A stretch of DNA of 64,000 nucleotides from JAHFUA01 sp963808725 (GCA_963808725.1 CAWEGO010000002.1:1178001-1242000); one strand, 5' to 3'. Positions 8,803 through 21,584 are shown, counted from the first letter of the stretch. Notes: generated by a model not told the origin, from the sequence alone. Translations and numbers: made by a program.

Positions 8803-11422
8803 GATGACGCTCCATGGGTAATGAAATGTTGCCGTTATCCAGGCGCAGCCGGCGCCACGCCCCGCGCGACCATCCGCCGAGCTGCACGGCGCGCTCCGCG
8901 TCGAGCAGGGCGCGATAGCGCGAGGCCGGTTGCTCGGCCAGGGCGTCGGGATGGCCGTCTTCGACGATCTTGCCGCCCTCGATCACCAGCACCCGGTCGA
9001 AGCCGCGCGTTTCGCTGACGTCGTGAGTGATGCACAGCAGGGTGACGTCGCGCCAAAAGCGGCGCACGCGTTGCAGCAGCTCGCGGCGCTGCTCGCGGTC
9101 GAGACCGCGGAAGGGTTCGTCCAGGATTGCGAGGCGCGTACCGGCGCGCAGCAGGGCGCGCGCCAGACGCACGCGTTGCCCCTCGCCGCCCGAGACCAGT
9201 CCGCCGCCTTCGCCCAAATTGGTCTCGAAACCTTCGGGCAGCCTCTCCAGCACGCGCCGCAGTTCCGCGGCTTCGATTACTTGCATCATCGGCCGGGAGT
9301 TGCCGTTGCTGGAACCGTAGCGCAGGTTTTCGAAGAACGACCGATTCCACAGATGTACCGCCGGATCGACCCACGCGGTCGCCTGGCGCACTTCCTCCAA
9401 CTGTCCGGCGAGCGGCTCGCCATCCACCAGCACGCGTCCGCTGGCAGGCCGCCACCAGCCGAGCAAAAGCCCGACCAGACTTGATTTCCCAGCGCCCGAG
9501 GGTCCAACGATCGCCACGTGCGAGCCGGCGGGGACCTCAACATCAATGTTCTCGAGGATGGTGTGCCCGGCGGCGCGTACGCTCACGTTCTCCAGCAGGA
9601 TGGCCGCGGCAGCCTCCGAAGCCGCGGGCGAAGCGGGTTCGCGCGTCTCGGCCGTCGGCTCTTCCAACGCGCCCAGCGGCTCCAGCAAACGCAGGGTCAT
9701 GTTGCGATACGCGGGATACTGCCAGGCGACCTGCGCGATGTCCTGGCCGAGCACCGGCAGATTCAGCGCCCAATAGATGAGCAACAGCACCGTTCCGGCT
9801 TCGCCGCTGCGTCCCAGATGCGCGAACAGCAGCCACGCTGCCAGCGCGAAGCCCAGCGCGTACTGCGCCGCCTCCACCCACACCACGACCTGCTGGAGTC
9901 CGACGCCGGCCTGCGCCCAATCGAGCAGCAACTTGCCGTGCTCGCGGCGCACCGCCCGCTGCGCTCCGTGCACGCGGATAGGGACAAGCCCCAGCAGCGC
10001 GTCCAGATAGTAGCGGCAGAGCGCGCCGGTGTGGGTGCGGACGCGCAGGTCGCGCTCCATCACTACCGGCTGCACAGCCAGGGGCAACACGAGCGCCACC
10101 ACCGCCGCGGCGATCGCCAAGGGAGCGCTGCGCGGATCGAGCCAGGCGATGCCCGCCGCGGTGAGCACCAGCTCGAAACTGCTGCGCAGAAGCTGGCCAC
10201 CGAGTTCCGGCAGGTGGCGAATACGGTGAATCATGTGGCTGCGCTCGGTCATGTCCGACTTCAGCCGGCTCTGGAAGTAGCGATCGCCGAGGCGCGGGAT
10301 TTTCTCCAGAAAGGCGCGCCGCAGCCGCGTCTCCAGATGCCGCCCCAGGCGCAGCAAGCTGGAGGCAACCGGAAATTCGAGAAACAGCAGCCCGGCAAGG
10401 AACAAGAGCAGCGCAGCCACGGCCCCCATGCGCTGGCCCGAGAGGCCAAGGTCGCGCCCCAGGTCAAAAATGCCTCGGAACAGGACGGCTTCGAGGATGA
10501 CCGCGGCGCTGGCCGAAAGCAGAGCCAGCAGCAGTAATGAAGGCGCAAGAATGCCATCCTGGCGCAAGAGCTTGAGCAGTTCGCGGCCGGGCCGGGCCGG
10601 CTTTTCTTGCAGTGCGGCGATCAGCTCGGGAGGAAGCTGGGCCGCCTGCTCAGCCGTCTTCTCCAGCCGTCCGCGCACGCGTACCAGCACAGCACCGCGC
10701 AACACGAGTTCGTCTTCTCCGCGCGGACGCACCGACCAGTACTCGGCCGGGATCAGTTGATCGCTTTCCACAAGTAATTCGAGCAGTCGCCGCGCCTGGC
10801 GGCCGCGGGCGACGCCGCCCGATTCGACCATCGAATCCACCAGCCGGATACCGGCGTCGAGCGCCGCCAGCTTCTGCCAGGTCGGATCGGCGAACGCCGT
10901 ATCCACCAGCGAACGCCTGGGGATGCCGATCTTCTTGAGACGATGCTCCATGGCGTCGAGCGACGGCTCGGAGCCTGCCCACTCACGCCATCCTGCAGCC
11001 GGGACCACGGTTTTCCCGGCGTAAACGTCTTCGAGGAACCGCTGGCAGGTGATCCAGCGCCGTCCGGTGGCCGGATCCATCAGTTGCAGCAGCGCGCCGT
11101 GACGCCGCCAGACCACCACGAAGTGCGTGATCCCGCTGGGCAACACTACGACCACGATGGCGGGCAGGGCGGCGGCCTCAGGCAGCAGAAGATGGTCGCG
11201 CGGCAGCATGATCTGCTCGGCGTCGAGGCCCAATTGCCGCGCCACTTCTTCCATGGTGTCGATGGAAGTGCCGTCCACGTCGGTCTGGCAGGCCTCGCGC
11301 AGGCGGCCGTAGCTGGCATGGATGCCGAAGCCCTCGAGCAAGCTCTTCAGCGACGCCGGGCCGCAGTCCATGGCCGACGCCTGCACCGCCTCCGGCACCA
11401 GGAAATGGCGCTTGATGTTCAT
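8780..11422 (-). CDS. C39 peptidase-containing peptide exporter (ABC transporter permease/ATPase)
   Basis: An 880-residue bifunctional exporter. The N-terminal C39 domain keeps the catalytic set: Gln14, Cys20 (SAMDCGPASL), His100 (GITHFVVVW) and Asp116 (LMDPATG). It should therefore cleave a leader, classically after a double-glycine site, while exporting the peptide. A linker of about 150 residues precedes the membrane domain (residues about 290-560). The ATPase has Walker A GPSGAGKSS, signature LVSGGEGQR and Walker B LAILDEP. It is longer than the usual ~700-residue exporters of this class because of the linker. Its 3' end overlaps the second ABC gene, and the HlyD adaptor gene ends 6 nt upstream. 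No precursor gene with a GG leader is visible within the operon. Confidence 0.9.
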   Translation of the reverse strand: MNIKRHFLVPEAVQASAMDCGPASLKSLLEGFGIHASYGRLREACQTDVDGTSIDTMEEVARQLGLDAEQIMLPRDHLLLPEAAALPAIVVVVLPSGITHFVVVWRRHGALLQLMDPATGRRWITCQRFLEDVYAGKTVVPAAGWREWAGSEPSLDAMEHRLKKIGIPRRSLVDTAFADPTWQKLAALDAGIRLVDSMVESGGVARGRQARRLLELLVESDQLIPAEYWSVRPRGEDELVLRGAVLVRVRGRLEKTAEQAAQLPPELIAALQEKPARPGRELLKLLRQDGILAPSLLLLALLSASAAVILEAVLFRGIFDLGRDLGLSGQRMGAVAALLLFLAGLLFLEFPVASSLLRLGRHLETRLRRAFLEKIPRLGDRYFQSRLKSDMTERSHMIHRIRHLPELGGQLLRSSFELVLTAAGIAWLDPRSAPLAIAAAVVALVLPLAVQPVVMERDLRVRTHTGALCRYYLDALLGLVPIRVHGAQRAVRREHGKLLLDWAQAGVGLQQVVVWVEAAQYALGFALAAWLLFAHLGRSGEAGTVLLLIYWALNLPVLGQDIAQVAWQYPAYRNMTLRLLEPLGALEEPTAETREPASPAASEAAAAILLENVSVRAAGHTILENIDVEVPAGSHVAIVGPSGAGKSSLVGLLLGWWRPASGRVLVDGEPLAGQLEEVRQATAWVDPAVHLWNRSFFENLRYGSSNGNSRPMMQVIEAAELRRVLERLPEGFETNLGEGGGLVSGGEGQRVRLARALLRAGTRLAILDEPFRGLDREQRRELLQRVRRFWRDVTLLCITHDVSETRGFDRVLVIEGGKIVEDGHPDALAEQPASRYRALLDAERAVQLGGWSRGAWRRLRLDNGNISLPMERHRDFMAGK

Positions 11423-11428
11423 GTGCGA

Positions 11429-12608
11429 TTACGGGGTCGCAAACACGCTGCGCGGACGGGTGATGAGCTGGCCCGCGGTGCGCAGCGTCAGCTCCGCCGG
11501 CGAAACCCGCTCCACTTCCACTTCGACTGCTCCCGGCAAGCCATGCTGCAAGGGGATGGCGAAATCCGGACTGCGCGCGATGCTCAGCTCCACCCGCACT
11601 CGGCCATCGCGGATCTCACTGGCCACCGTCGAAACCGTGGCCGCGATGCTGCCGTACTGCGCCCAGGGAAAACCTTCCAGGCGCAGGCGCGCGGGCTGTC
11701 CCGGCCGTATGCGTCCGAAGGCTGCCGGGGGCGCAAACTCGGCGATGGCGCGCAGGCGTCCCGGGGGCAGGATGGCGCAGATGCGGTCACCTTCGTTGAC
11801 CACCGCACCCGCGCGCAATGCGGCGGCTATTTCGCCCACGCGACCGGAAATCGGCGCGCGGATCACCCGGCGCTCGACTTCATAACTCAAACGCTCGATG
11901 CTGGCCCCGACCGTGGTGCGGTCGCCTTCCAGCTTGCGGTATCTGGCTCTGCAGGTTCTCGAGTTGCGCCCGGCGGTCGCTTTCGCGGGTGCGCAGGTCG
12001 CGCTGGATGCGGTCGGGCTCGAGCTTGAGGCTGTCGGCGGCATCGCGCAGCCGCTCCGCCTCCATCTTGCCGATGTCATAGTCGCGCCGCGGCACCAGGC
12101 CTTCGGCGGCCAGCTTCTCCAGGCGGAGCGCCTCGTGAGCGGCGGAGCGGGCCAAAGCGTCGGCCTCGCGGTATTTCGCGCCCGCCTGCTCGATGGCGAC
12201 ATGCGCCGTCTGCTGCTCGCGAGCCTGCGCCTGCTCCAACTGGGCGACCTGGGCCTTGAGCGATTCGATCTCCGATGCCAGCGCCGTCAGTTGCGTGCGT
12301 TGTTCCGCGACCTGAAGCTGTTCCGCATTGGTGTCCAGTTCGACCAGCACGTCGCCAGCCTGCACTTCTTTGCCGAGCGCCAGGTTGCTGGCGACCACGC
12401 GCGCCAGCACCGGGGATTGCACCGGGTGCGTCTCCTGGTCCACTTCGAGGCGTGCCGTATCGGTTACCTCATAACGCGCGACCCTGGCCAGAAAAAACCA
12501 CGCCAGCCAGCCTCCCAGCAGGGCAATCACACACACCAGCGCCAGCAGAGAACCGCGGAAGTGGTCGCTCTCGAGAGCGCGGAAGGTGCGTGAAAATGGC
12601 GTTGCCAT
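11429..12608 (-). CDS. HlyD-family membrane fusion protein of the peptide exporter (single-base frameshift)
   Basis: A periplasmic adaptor linking the ABC exporters to an outer-membrane channel. The ATG at 12608 has GGGAG just upstream. Visible: a membrane anchor (SLLALVCVIALLGGWLAWFFLA), a first lipoyl half (VQSPVLARVVASNLALGKEVQAGD style), a long coiled-coil hairpin, then the second lipoyl half and beta barrel (VIRAPISGRVGEIAAAL, FAPPAAFGRIRPGQPARLRLEG). The two halves are in different frames. The sequence rejoins perfectly if one A at about 11948 is treated as an insertion (LENLQ continuing into ARYRKLEGDRTT). Everything else is intact, so a sequencing indel is likely; otherwise the gene is dead and the exporter lacks its adaptor. 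Confidence 0.85.
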
Positions 12609-12849
12609 AGTCTCCCTGGGAGGAGCGGACACGAAGCTGGTGAGAGCTGGAGGCCCTCAACGGACTCGCTGGCCGGCTGCCGCTTGTTATCTGAGGAGTA
12701 TACCCCAAGGATGCCTCTCCGGGACCCTGCGAAGCCTGCGCCGGCAGGCGGTTTGAAGTGACCATCATGGTTCGAGCGATCGTCGGGGCTCGGCGGGCCT
12801 GCTCATCTGATACACTGCCCTGCCCGAATTCCATTACACACTAGGGAGC

Positions 12850-13080
12850 GTGACTTTGGACATCCAGCGCATACTTGCAGAGCTCAAAGCCGAACGTGAT
12901 CACATCGACCGGGCCATCGCCGCCATCGGAAACATCGGTGCTCCACGAGCAAGAAGAGGCCGGCCTCCGGGGAAGACAACCACAAAGAGGCGCAAGCACA
13001 AGCTCACGCCCGAGGGCCGCAGGCGGCTTTCCGAGATGATGAAGAAGAGATGGGCGGAACGCCGGAAAAAGGCGGCCTAG
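12850..13080 (+). CDS. Small basic nucleoid-like/hypothetical protein with RGRPPGK motif
   Basis: A protein of about 76 residues: an N-terminal helix (LDIQRILAELKAERDHIDRAIAAI), an AT-hook-like RRGRPPGK, then a Lys/Arg-rich helix ending RLSEMMKKRWAERRKKAA. The charge pattern suggests nucleic-acid binding, but no function is established to my knowledge. The start is GTG at 12850 or, better spaced from AGGGAG, TTG at 12856. It is transcribed divergently from the exporter operon, with a 240-bp spacer between them. Confidence 0.7.
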   Translation: MTLDIQRILAELKAERDHIDRAIAAIGNIGAPRARRGRPPGKTTTKRRKHKLTPEGRRRLSEMMKKRWAERRKKAA

Positions 13081-13464
13081 CGCGCGGCCGTTCTGTAGCG
13101 CCCTCGCGGCGCCTGTTCTGAGAACGAACTACTCGCCCCCCAGGCGCCGGGCGCTGCTAAACCAGGCTCACAGTTCAACGCGTGACGTGTAACTTGCGCG
13201 TTGCGGAACTTCTGGCCCACCTGAGCCAGTAACTATTCCCGGGTGGCACTCCCGCCCTTCGGCTTCGCGCAGGGCCAGTCCGCGCCGCTGCGATGGTCCC
13301 TCCCAGGCTTGCACCTTGATCCCGATCGCTGGTCAAAATGGCCGCGCCCAAAATGTGACAAATGAACTTTGAAATGTGACGCAGACCCATCCCCGGCGAG
13401 CTTCATCAGGCGTAAACTAGTGAGTTTTGCTACAGTTGCGCATTCTTGAGGAGGGCCCGCACTT
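13081..13464. other. 384-bp gene-free spacer upstream of nifJ
   Basis: No open frame with coding character, tRNA or clear terminator was found. The last 120 bp hold the direct repeat described separately and a good ribosome-binding site (GAGGAGGG, about 10 nt before the nifJ ATG). The first 200 bp are GC-rich and unremarkable. Confidence 0.5.
13351..13380 (+). promoter_or_regulatory. Direct repeat AAATGTGAC x2 upstream of nifJ
   Basis: AAATGTGAC occurs at 13351-13359 and again at 13372-13380, exactly 21 nt apart (two helical turns) and 85-114 bp upstream of the nifJ start. TGTGA is the Crp/Fnr half-site, so an activator of an anaerobic-metabolism gene is plausible. That assignment is inference from the half-site and its context. 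Confidence 0.35.
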
Positions 13465-17091
<3,627 letters not shown>

Positions 17092-17095
<4 letters not shown>

Positions 17096-18102
17096 CCGAC
17101 CTTTCTACCACCTATCTGGGAATGAAATTGAAGAACCCGATCGTGGTCTCGGCCTGGCCGCTGCAGAAGGAGGTCGGGGCTGTCCGCGAGATGGAAGATG
17201 CCGGCGCTTCGGCGGTGGTGATGCACTCGCTCTTCGAGGAGCAGATTGACATCGAAGGCGAAGAGTTGAACCGATGGCTGGAGTACGGCACCGAGAGCTT
17301 CGCCGAGTCGCTGCACTTCCTTCCCGACCTCGAGAACTACAACCTCGGGCCGGAAGCCTATCTGGAACACCTGGCGAAGGTGAAGAAGGCGGTGCGCATC
17401 CCCGTGATCGCCAGCCTGAACGGCAGTTCGACGGGCGGATGGACGCGCTACGCCAAGATGATGGAAGAGGCGGGCGCGGACGCCATCGAGCTCAACACCT
17501 ATTACATCGCCGCCAATCCCGAGCTGCCCGGCTCGGAAGTAGAGCAGATGTACCAGGACGTAGTCCACCAAGTGAAGGCGGCCGTGCGCATCCCGCTGGC
17601 GGTGAAGCTGGGACATTTCTTCAGCTCGATTCCGCACATGGTGCGCCGGCTGGATTTGGCCGGAGCCGACGGCCTGGTGCTGTTCAACCGCTTCTACCAG
17701 CCGGACATCGATCTCGAACAGCTCGAGGTCGTGCCTCGCCTGGAGCTGAGCCATTCCTACGAATTGCTGCTGCGGCTCAACTGGGTGGCCATCGTGTACG
17801 GCCACGTGCGCCCCGACCTGGCCATCACCGGAGGCGTGCATACCGCCGAAGACGTGCTCAAGAGCATGATGGTGGGCGCCCGGGTGGCGATGATGACCTC
17901 GGCGCTGCTGGAGAAGGGCGTCGGACACATCCGCCACGTCCTGCACGGCCTCACGCGCTGGATGGAAGAGCACGAGTACGAATCCATCCGCCAGATGCAG
18001 GGCAGCATGGCGCGCAAGTCGGTCTCCGATCCCGCGGCATTCGAACGCGCGAATTACATGCGGGTACTGAGTTCCTACGCCCTGAAGAAGGTGACCCACT
18101 GA
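17092..18102 (+). CDS. Dihydroorotate dehydrogenase-like protein, nifJ partner
   Basis: A 336-residue TIM-barrel flavoprotein of the dihydroorotate dehydrogenase family (GMKLKNPIVVSAWPL at the N terminus; NGSSTGGWTRYAKMMEEAGADAIELN; AVKLGHFFSS; GADGLVLFNRFYQPDID; ITGGVHTAEDVLKSMMVGA). A homologue following nifJ directly is seen in many genomes. Here the ATG overlaps the nifJ stop (ATGA), indicating translational coupling. The barrel keeps the FMN-binding glycines, but the usual DHOD active-site context is altered (NTYYIAANPE where N-x-SCPN would be expected). It is therefore probably not pyrimidine-biosynthetic; its substrate is unknown. Confidence 0.85.
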
Positions 18103-18154
18103 TCGTGGAGGATTGACGCCGGCCCGCATCGCGGTCCGCATCTCCGACCTACCC

Positions 18155-18194
18155 TTCCCGTTTCGGGAAACCTTCCTGTTCTGAATTCAGAACA
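18155..18194. promoter_or_regulatory. Hairpin plus 18-bp perfect palindrome between the nifJ operon and the PLD gene
   Basis: TTCCCG-TTT-CGGGAA (18155-18169) is followed by TGTTCTGAATTCAGAACA (18177-18194), a perfect 18-bp palindrome centred on an EcoRI-like site. It lies about 75 bp after the DHOD-like gene and 120 bp before the PLD gene ATG. It could be an operator for the latter or part of a terminator structure; no T-run follows directly. Confidence 0.45.
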
Positions 18195-18313
18195 AACCCT
18201 TGTTTTCTGCCTTAGCCATTTGCCTCCGCCCTAAAATCCGCCATTGTTGTAGCTGCCCCTGGGTGCTGTTTGCTATTCACCGGTCCATTCAACCCGAAGT
18301 GCACGGAGCAGCT

Positions 18314-20014
18314 ATGAACAAAGCCATCGCCCTCGCCAATAACGACGTGGTGTTTCTGAGCTGGATCTACGACACGCGCATCCCCGATTGCCTGGGGTTC
18401 ACCATCCGCCGCACCAACCTGCAGAACCGCACCATCACCGTCCTTCCCGCCTGGGTGGGATTCAAAGGCCAGTCCAACGCCAACTGGAACGCCCGCACCA
18501 CCGACGAATGGCCGGTGCAGAAGTTCACCTGGCGCGACCTGACCGCCGAATCCGAAACCCTGTACCAGTACGAGATCATCCCCATGCTGGGCGAGCCGGG
18601 AAACCTGCAGCCCAACCGGATCAACGCGCTGATCACCGACCCGGTGCGCACCACCGCCCGCTGCGGGCAGATTTCCGCCTTCTTCAACCGCGGCATCCTG
18701 TCTACCCAGTCGCTGGCGCACACCCTGCCCAAAGGGCCCACGGGCGCGCCCAACTTTCGCACCCTGATCGACCGCATCGACCAGCCCGGCGACCCGTTGC
18801 GCAACCGCCTGGCTGGCCAATTGCCGGGCGCGCTGCTGACGCTGCTGAAACGGGCGCAGCAGGAGTCAGGACAATGCTACGCGGCGCTGCACGAACTCAA
18901 CGATCCGGAGCTGATGCAGGGCCTGATGGGCATGCCGAACCTCCACCTCATCCTGTCCAACACCGGAAAAAATGACGGCGTGAACCACGGCAACCGCCAG
19001 GCGCTGCATGAGTCCGGCATCGACATCACCGACCGCATGCTCAAGGGCGACCACATCGGCCACAACAAGTTCATGGTCTATGTGGACCGCGGCGGGCGGC
19101 CGCAGACGGTGCTCACCGGCAGCACCAACTGGACCAGCACGGCGCTGTGCGGCCAGAACAACAACGCGCTGCTGATCGAAGATCCCATCATCGCCGGCTT
19201 CTATTTCGACTACTGGCAGCGTCTGCTGGCCGATGGCGCAGAACAAGGGCCGAATCTGCGCACCCAAAACAACCAGGGCTTCATGGATGCGACCAACGTC
19301 ACCACGGTGTGGTTCTCGCCCAACACCGAACAGAAAGCCAAGGGGAGCAAGACGCCCGGCGACTTGGCGGAGGTCTTCGAGGCGATCACCAATGCGCGCC
19401 AGGCGGTGCTGTTCCTGGTCGTTCAGCCGGGTACGCCCAGCATCGTCGGGACCATCGCCGATACCCAGAAGAACAACTCCGATCTGCTCGTCTTTGGCGC
19501 CGCCACCGACCCCGGTGCAGTGGAGCAGTACGACACTGAGCTCTACCACCGTACCGCCACCAAGGCCGACACCATCAAACACACGGACTCGATGGTGGCC
19601 GTGGCCGGCATCGACGACGAGTTCGCCCTCTGGCGGCAGGAACTGCTGAAGACCTCACCTCAGGCCCACGCCATCATCCACGACAGAATCGTGGTGGTGG
19701 ACCCGCTCTCCGAAAATTGCGTGGTGGTTACCGGCAGCCACAACCTGGGATACAAAGCGTCGTATCAGAACGATGAAAACCTGCTCATCATCCGCGGCAA
19801 CCGCGCGCTGGCCGAGTCCTACGCCACCCACGTAATGGACGTTTACGGCCACTACCGCTGGCGCTACATCGTGCAGCAGCACGGCATGCACGCGTGGTCA
19901 GGACTGGAGACCAAGGACACCTGGCAGGAGAAGTACTTCAAGCCCGGCCCTGCCCGCAAAGAACTGGAGCTGTGGACGTCGATCGAGCGCACGCGCGGCG
20001 CTAAAGCCGCATGA
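18314..20014 (+). CDS. Phospholipase D-like (HKD) protein
   Basis: A 566-residue protein with two PLD-type half-sites. The first, near residue 250, is HNKFMVYVD followed by GSTNW; the second, near 455, is HDRIVVVDP followed by GSHNLG, where the HKD lysine is replaced by arginine. The N-terminal ~130 residues look like a fibronectin/Ig-type beta domain (FTIRRTNLQNRTITVLPAW). No signal peptide is seen with the ATG at 18314, which is preceded by GGAG. PLD family enzymes hydrolyse phosphodiesters in lipids or nucleic acids via a covalent histidine. With one imperfect HKD, catalytic competence is uncertain. It is a single-gene unit between a palindrome and a strong terminator. Confidence 0.85.
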   Translation: MNKAIALANNDVVFLSWIYDTRIPDCLGFTIRRTNLQNRTITVLPAWVGFKGQSNANWNARTTDEWPVQKFTWRDLTAESETLYQYEIIPMLGEPGNLQPNRINALITDPVRTTARCGQISAFFNRGILSTQSLAHTLPKGPTGAPNFRTLIDRIDQPGDPLRNRLAGQLPGALLTLLKRAQQESGQCYAALHELNDPELMQGLMGMPNLHLILSNTGKNDGVNHGNRQALHESGIDITDRMLKGDHIGHNKFMVYVDRGGRPQTVLTGSTNWTSTALCGQNNNALLIEDPIIAGFYFDYWQRLLADGAEQGPNLRTQNNQGFMDATNVTTVWFSPNTEQKAKGSKTPGDLAEVFEAITNARQAVLFLVVQPGTPSIVGTIADTQKNNSDLLVFGAATDPGAVEQYDTELYHRTATKADTIKHTDSMVAVAGIDDEFALWRQELLKTSPQAHAIIHDRIVVVDPLSENCVVVTGSHNLGYKASYQNDENLLIIRGNRALAESYATHVMDVYGHYRWRYIVQQHGMHAWSGLETKDTWQEKYFKPGPARKELELWTSIERTRGAKAA

Positions 20015-20065
20015 TCTCTCTCGGAGCCTGTGGGGCTAATCTTCGCACCACTCGCTCTCTCTCAC

Positions 20066-20095
20066 GGGGTGGCCGAAAGGCCACCCCACTTTTTG
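20066..20095 (+). terminator. Intrinsic terminator of the PLD gene
   Basis: GGGGTGGCC (20066-20074), GAAA tetraloop, GGCCACCCC (20079-20087), then ACTTTTTG. A perfect 9-bp GC-rich stem with a GNRA-like loop and a T run, located 52 nt after the stop codon. Confidence 0.85.
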
Positions 20096-20182
20096 CGTGC
20101 CCTTCCGCTCGCTCCGCGTCCCCTGCGTCCTCCGCGGTTTTCAGTTTGGAGTTTCCTGCGGTTTCGGCTTACTATCCGGCCA

Positions 20183-21223
20183 GTGGCAATCCCCAAGAGC
20201 ACAGAGGACCGTGAGCGGCTGGTTTCGGCGAATCCGGTCGAAGACGATGCGTCGTTCGAGCTGAAACTGCGTCCTAAGCGCCTGCACGAATTCATCGGGC
20301 AGAAAAAAGTCAAAGACAACCTGGCAGTGGCGATCGAGGCTGCCCGCTCGCGCGGCGAGGCGCTCGATCACGTGCTGCTTTACGGACCGCCCGGCTTGGG
20401 CAAGACCACGCTGGCCACCATCATCGCCAACGAGTTGGGGGTGGCGTTCCAGCAGACGGCGGGCCCGGCCATCCAGATCAAGGGCGACCTGACCGCCATT
20501 CTCACCAACCTGCGCGACCGCCAGGTGATGTTCTTCGACGAGGTCCACCGCCTGCAGCCGGCGCTGGAGGAGCTCCTCTACTCCGCGCTCGAGGACTACA
20601 AGCTGGACATCATCATCGGGCAGGGGCCATCGGCGCGCACCCACACGCTGGACGTGAAGCCGTTCACCTTTATCGGGGCGACCACCCGCGCCGGACTGCT
20701 CTCGGCGCCGCTGCGCTCGCGCTTCGGCATCCTGCTGCGCCTGGAGTTCTACACCCACGCCGATCTGCGGGTGATCGTGCGGCGCTCGGCGGAGATACTG
20801 GGCGTTGACATCGACGAAGAGGGCGGCCAGGAGATCGCCAGCCGCGCCCGCGGCACCCCGCGCATCGCCAACCGCCTGCTGCGACGCGTGCGCGACTATG
20901 CTCAGGTGCGCGGCGCGGGCCGCATCGACCGCTCCACCGCCCAGGCCGCGCTGGAGATGATGGAAGTCGATAAGCACGGCTTCGACGAGATCGATCGCAA
21001 GCTGCTGCTGACCATCATCGAGAAGTACCAAGGCGGGCCGGTGGGCGTAAACACCCTGGCCGCCGCCCTGGCCGAGGAAGCCGAAGCCATCGAAGAGATC
21101 TACGAGCCGTTCCTCATCCAGATCGGGTTTCTGGACCGCACCCCGCGCGGGCGCGTGGCCACCAAGCTGGCGTACGATCATTTCGGGATCAGGCCCAACA
21201 GCCGTCAGAACGCGCTGTTCTAG
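20183..21223 (+). CDS. ruvB: Holliday junction branch-migration ATPase RuvB
   Basis: A 346-residue motor of the RuvABC resolvasome. The GTG at 20183 gives the usual length; a longer open frame upstream covers the terminator region and is rejected. Motifs: Walker A GPPGLGKTT, Walker B FFDEVHRL, sensor-1 GATTRAG, arginine-finger region RSRFGILLRLEFY, sensor-2 RGTPRIANRLLRRVRDY and the C-terminal winged helix ending GFLDRTPRGRVATKLAYDHFG. ruvA and ruvC are not adjacent. Confidence 0.96.
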   Translation: MAIPKSTEDRERLVSANPVEDDASFELKLRPKRLHEFIGQKKVKDNLAVAIEAARSRGEALDHVLLYGPPGLGKTTLATIIANELGVAFQQTAGPAIQIKGDLTAILTNLRDRQVMFFDEVHRLQPALEELLYSALEDYKLDIIIGQGPSARTHTLDVKPFTFIGATTRAGLLSAPLRSRFGILLRLEFYTHADLRVIVRRSAEILGVDIDEEGGQEIASRARGTPRIANRLLRRVRDYAQVRGAGRIDRSTAQAALEMMEVDKHGFDEIDRKLLLTIIEKYQGGPVGVNTLAAALAEEAEAIEEIYEPFLIQIGFLDRTPRGRVATKLAYDHFGIRPNSRQNALF

Positions 21224-21252
21224 GACGGTCGTTGGCCAAAGCGGGATTTCCA

Positions 21253-21477
21253 ATGATCCAGCGTCCCTCCTGGCGCATGCGGGAAGAAGGCGAGATGGTG
21301 GCCTGCGTGGGCGAGTGTCCCGAGTGTCACAGCCCGGCCAGCGTCGTCGTCTCTTCTGACCTGCTGCGTCCACCGCTGAGCGAGCTGCCGGAGCTGCGCT
21401 GTCCCAGGTGCCGCAAGCGGTTCAAAGCGCCAAAGGACCGGATGGACATATTCCCAGTCGGGCGACGGAATTGCTGA
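21253..21477 (+). CDS. Small zinc-ribbon protein
   Basis: About 74 residues with two CxxC knuckles (CPECHSP and CPRCRKR) about 30 residues apart, consistent with a single zinc ribbon. The ATG at 21253 is preferred; a TTG at 21232 is also in frame. It follows ruvB by about 30 nt and precedes ispE, so it may be read through from ruvB. Function unknown; small ribbons like this often bind nucleic acid or another protein. Confidence 0.55.
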   Translation: MIQRPSWRMREEGEMVACVGECPECHSPASVVVSSDLLRPPLSELPELRCPRCRKRFKAPKDRMDIFPVGRRNC

Positions 21478-21584
21478 AAACATCTGATCCCTCGGCGAAC
21501 TCGGCGACTCGGCGGTAGGAGCAAAAGGCCGCGGGCAAGGGCGCCCGCGCCACGCAAGCCTCGTGGGATAGAATTGCCACTCCC

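Noticed and set aside
9518..10537. 339-residue open frame antisense to the C39 exporter
   Set aside because: Shadow frame; Gln/Arg/His-rich, no motif.
12469..12834. 121-residue minus-strand open frame as a possible peptide precursor for the exporter
   Set aside because: It overlaps the HlyD start in another frame, has no double-glycine or NHLP leader and no cysteine-rich core.
20141..21373. 410-residue open frame antisense to ruvB
   Set aside because: Opposite-strand shadow of a certain gene, with no recognisable domain.
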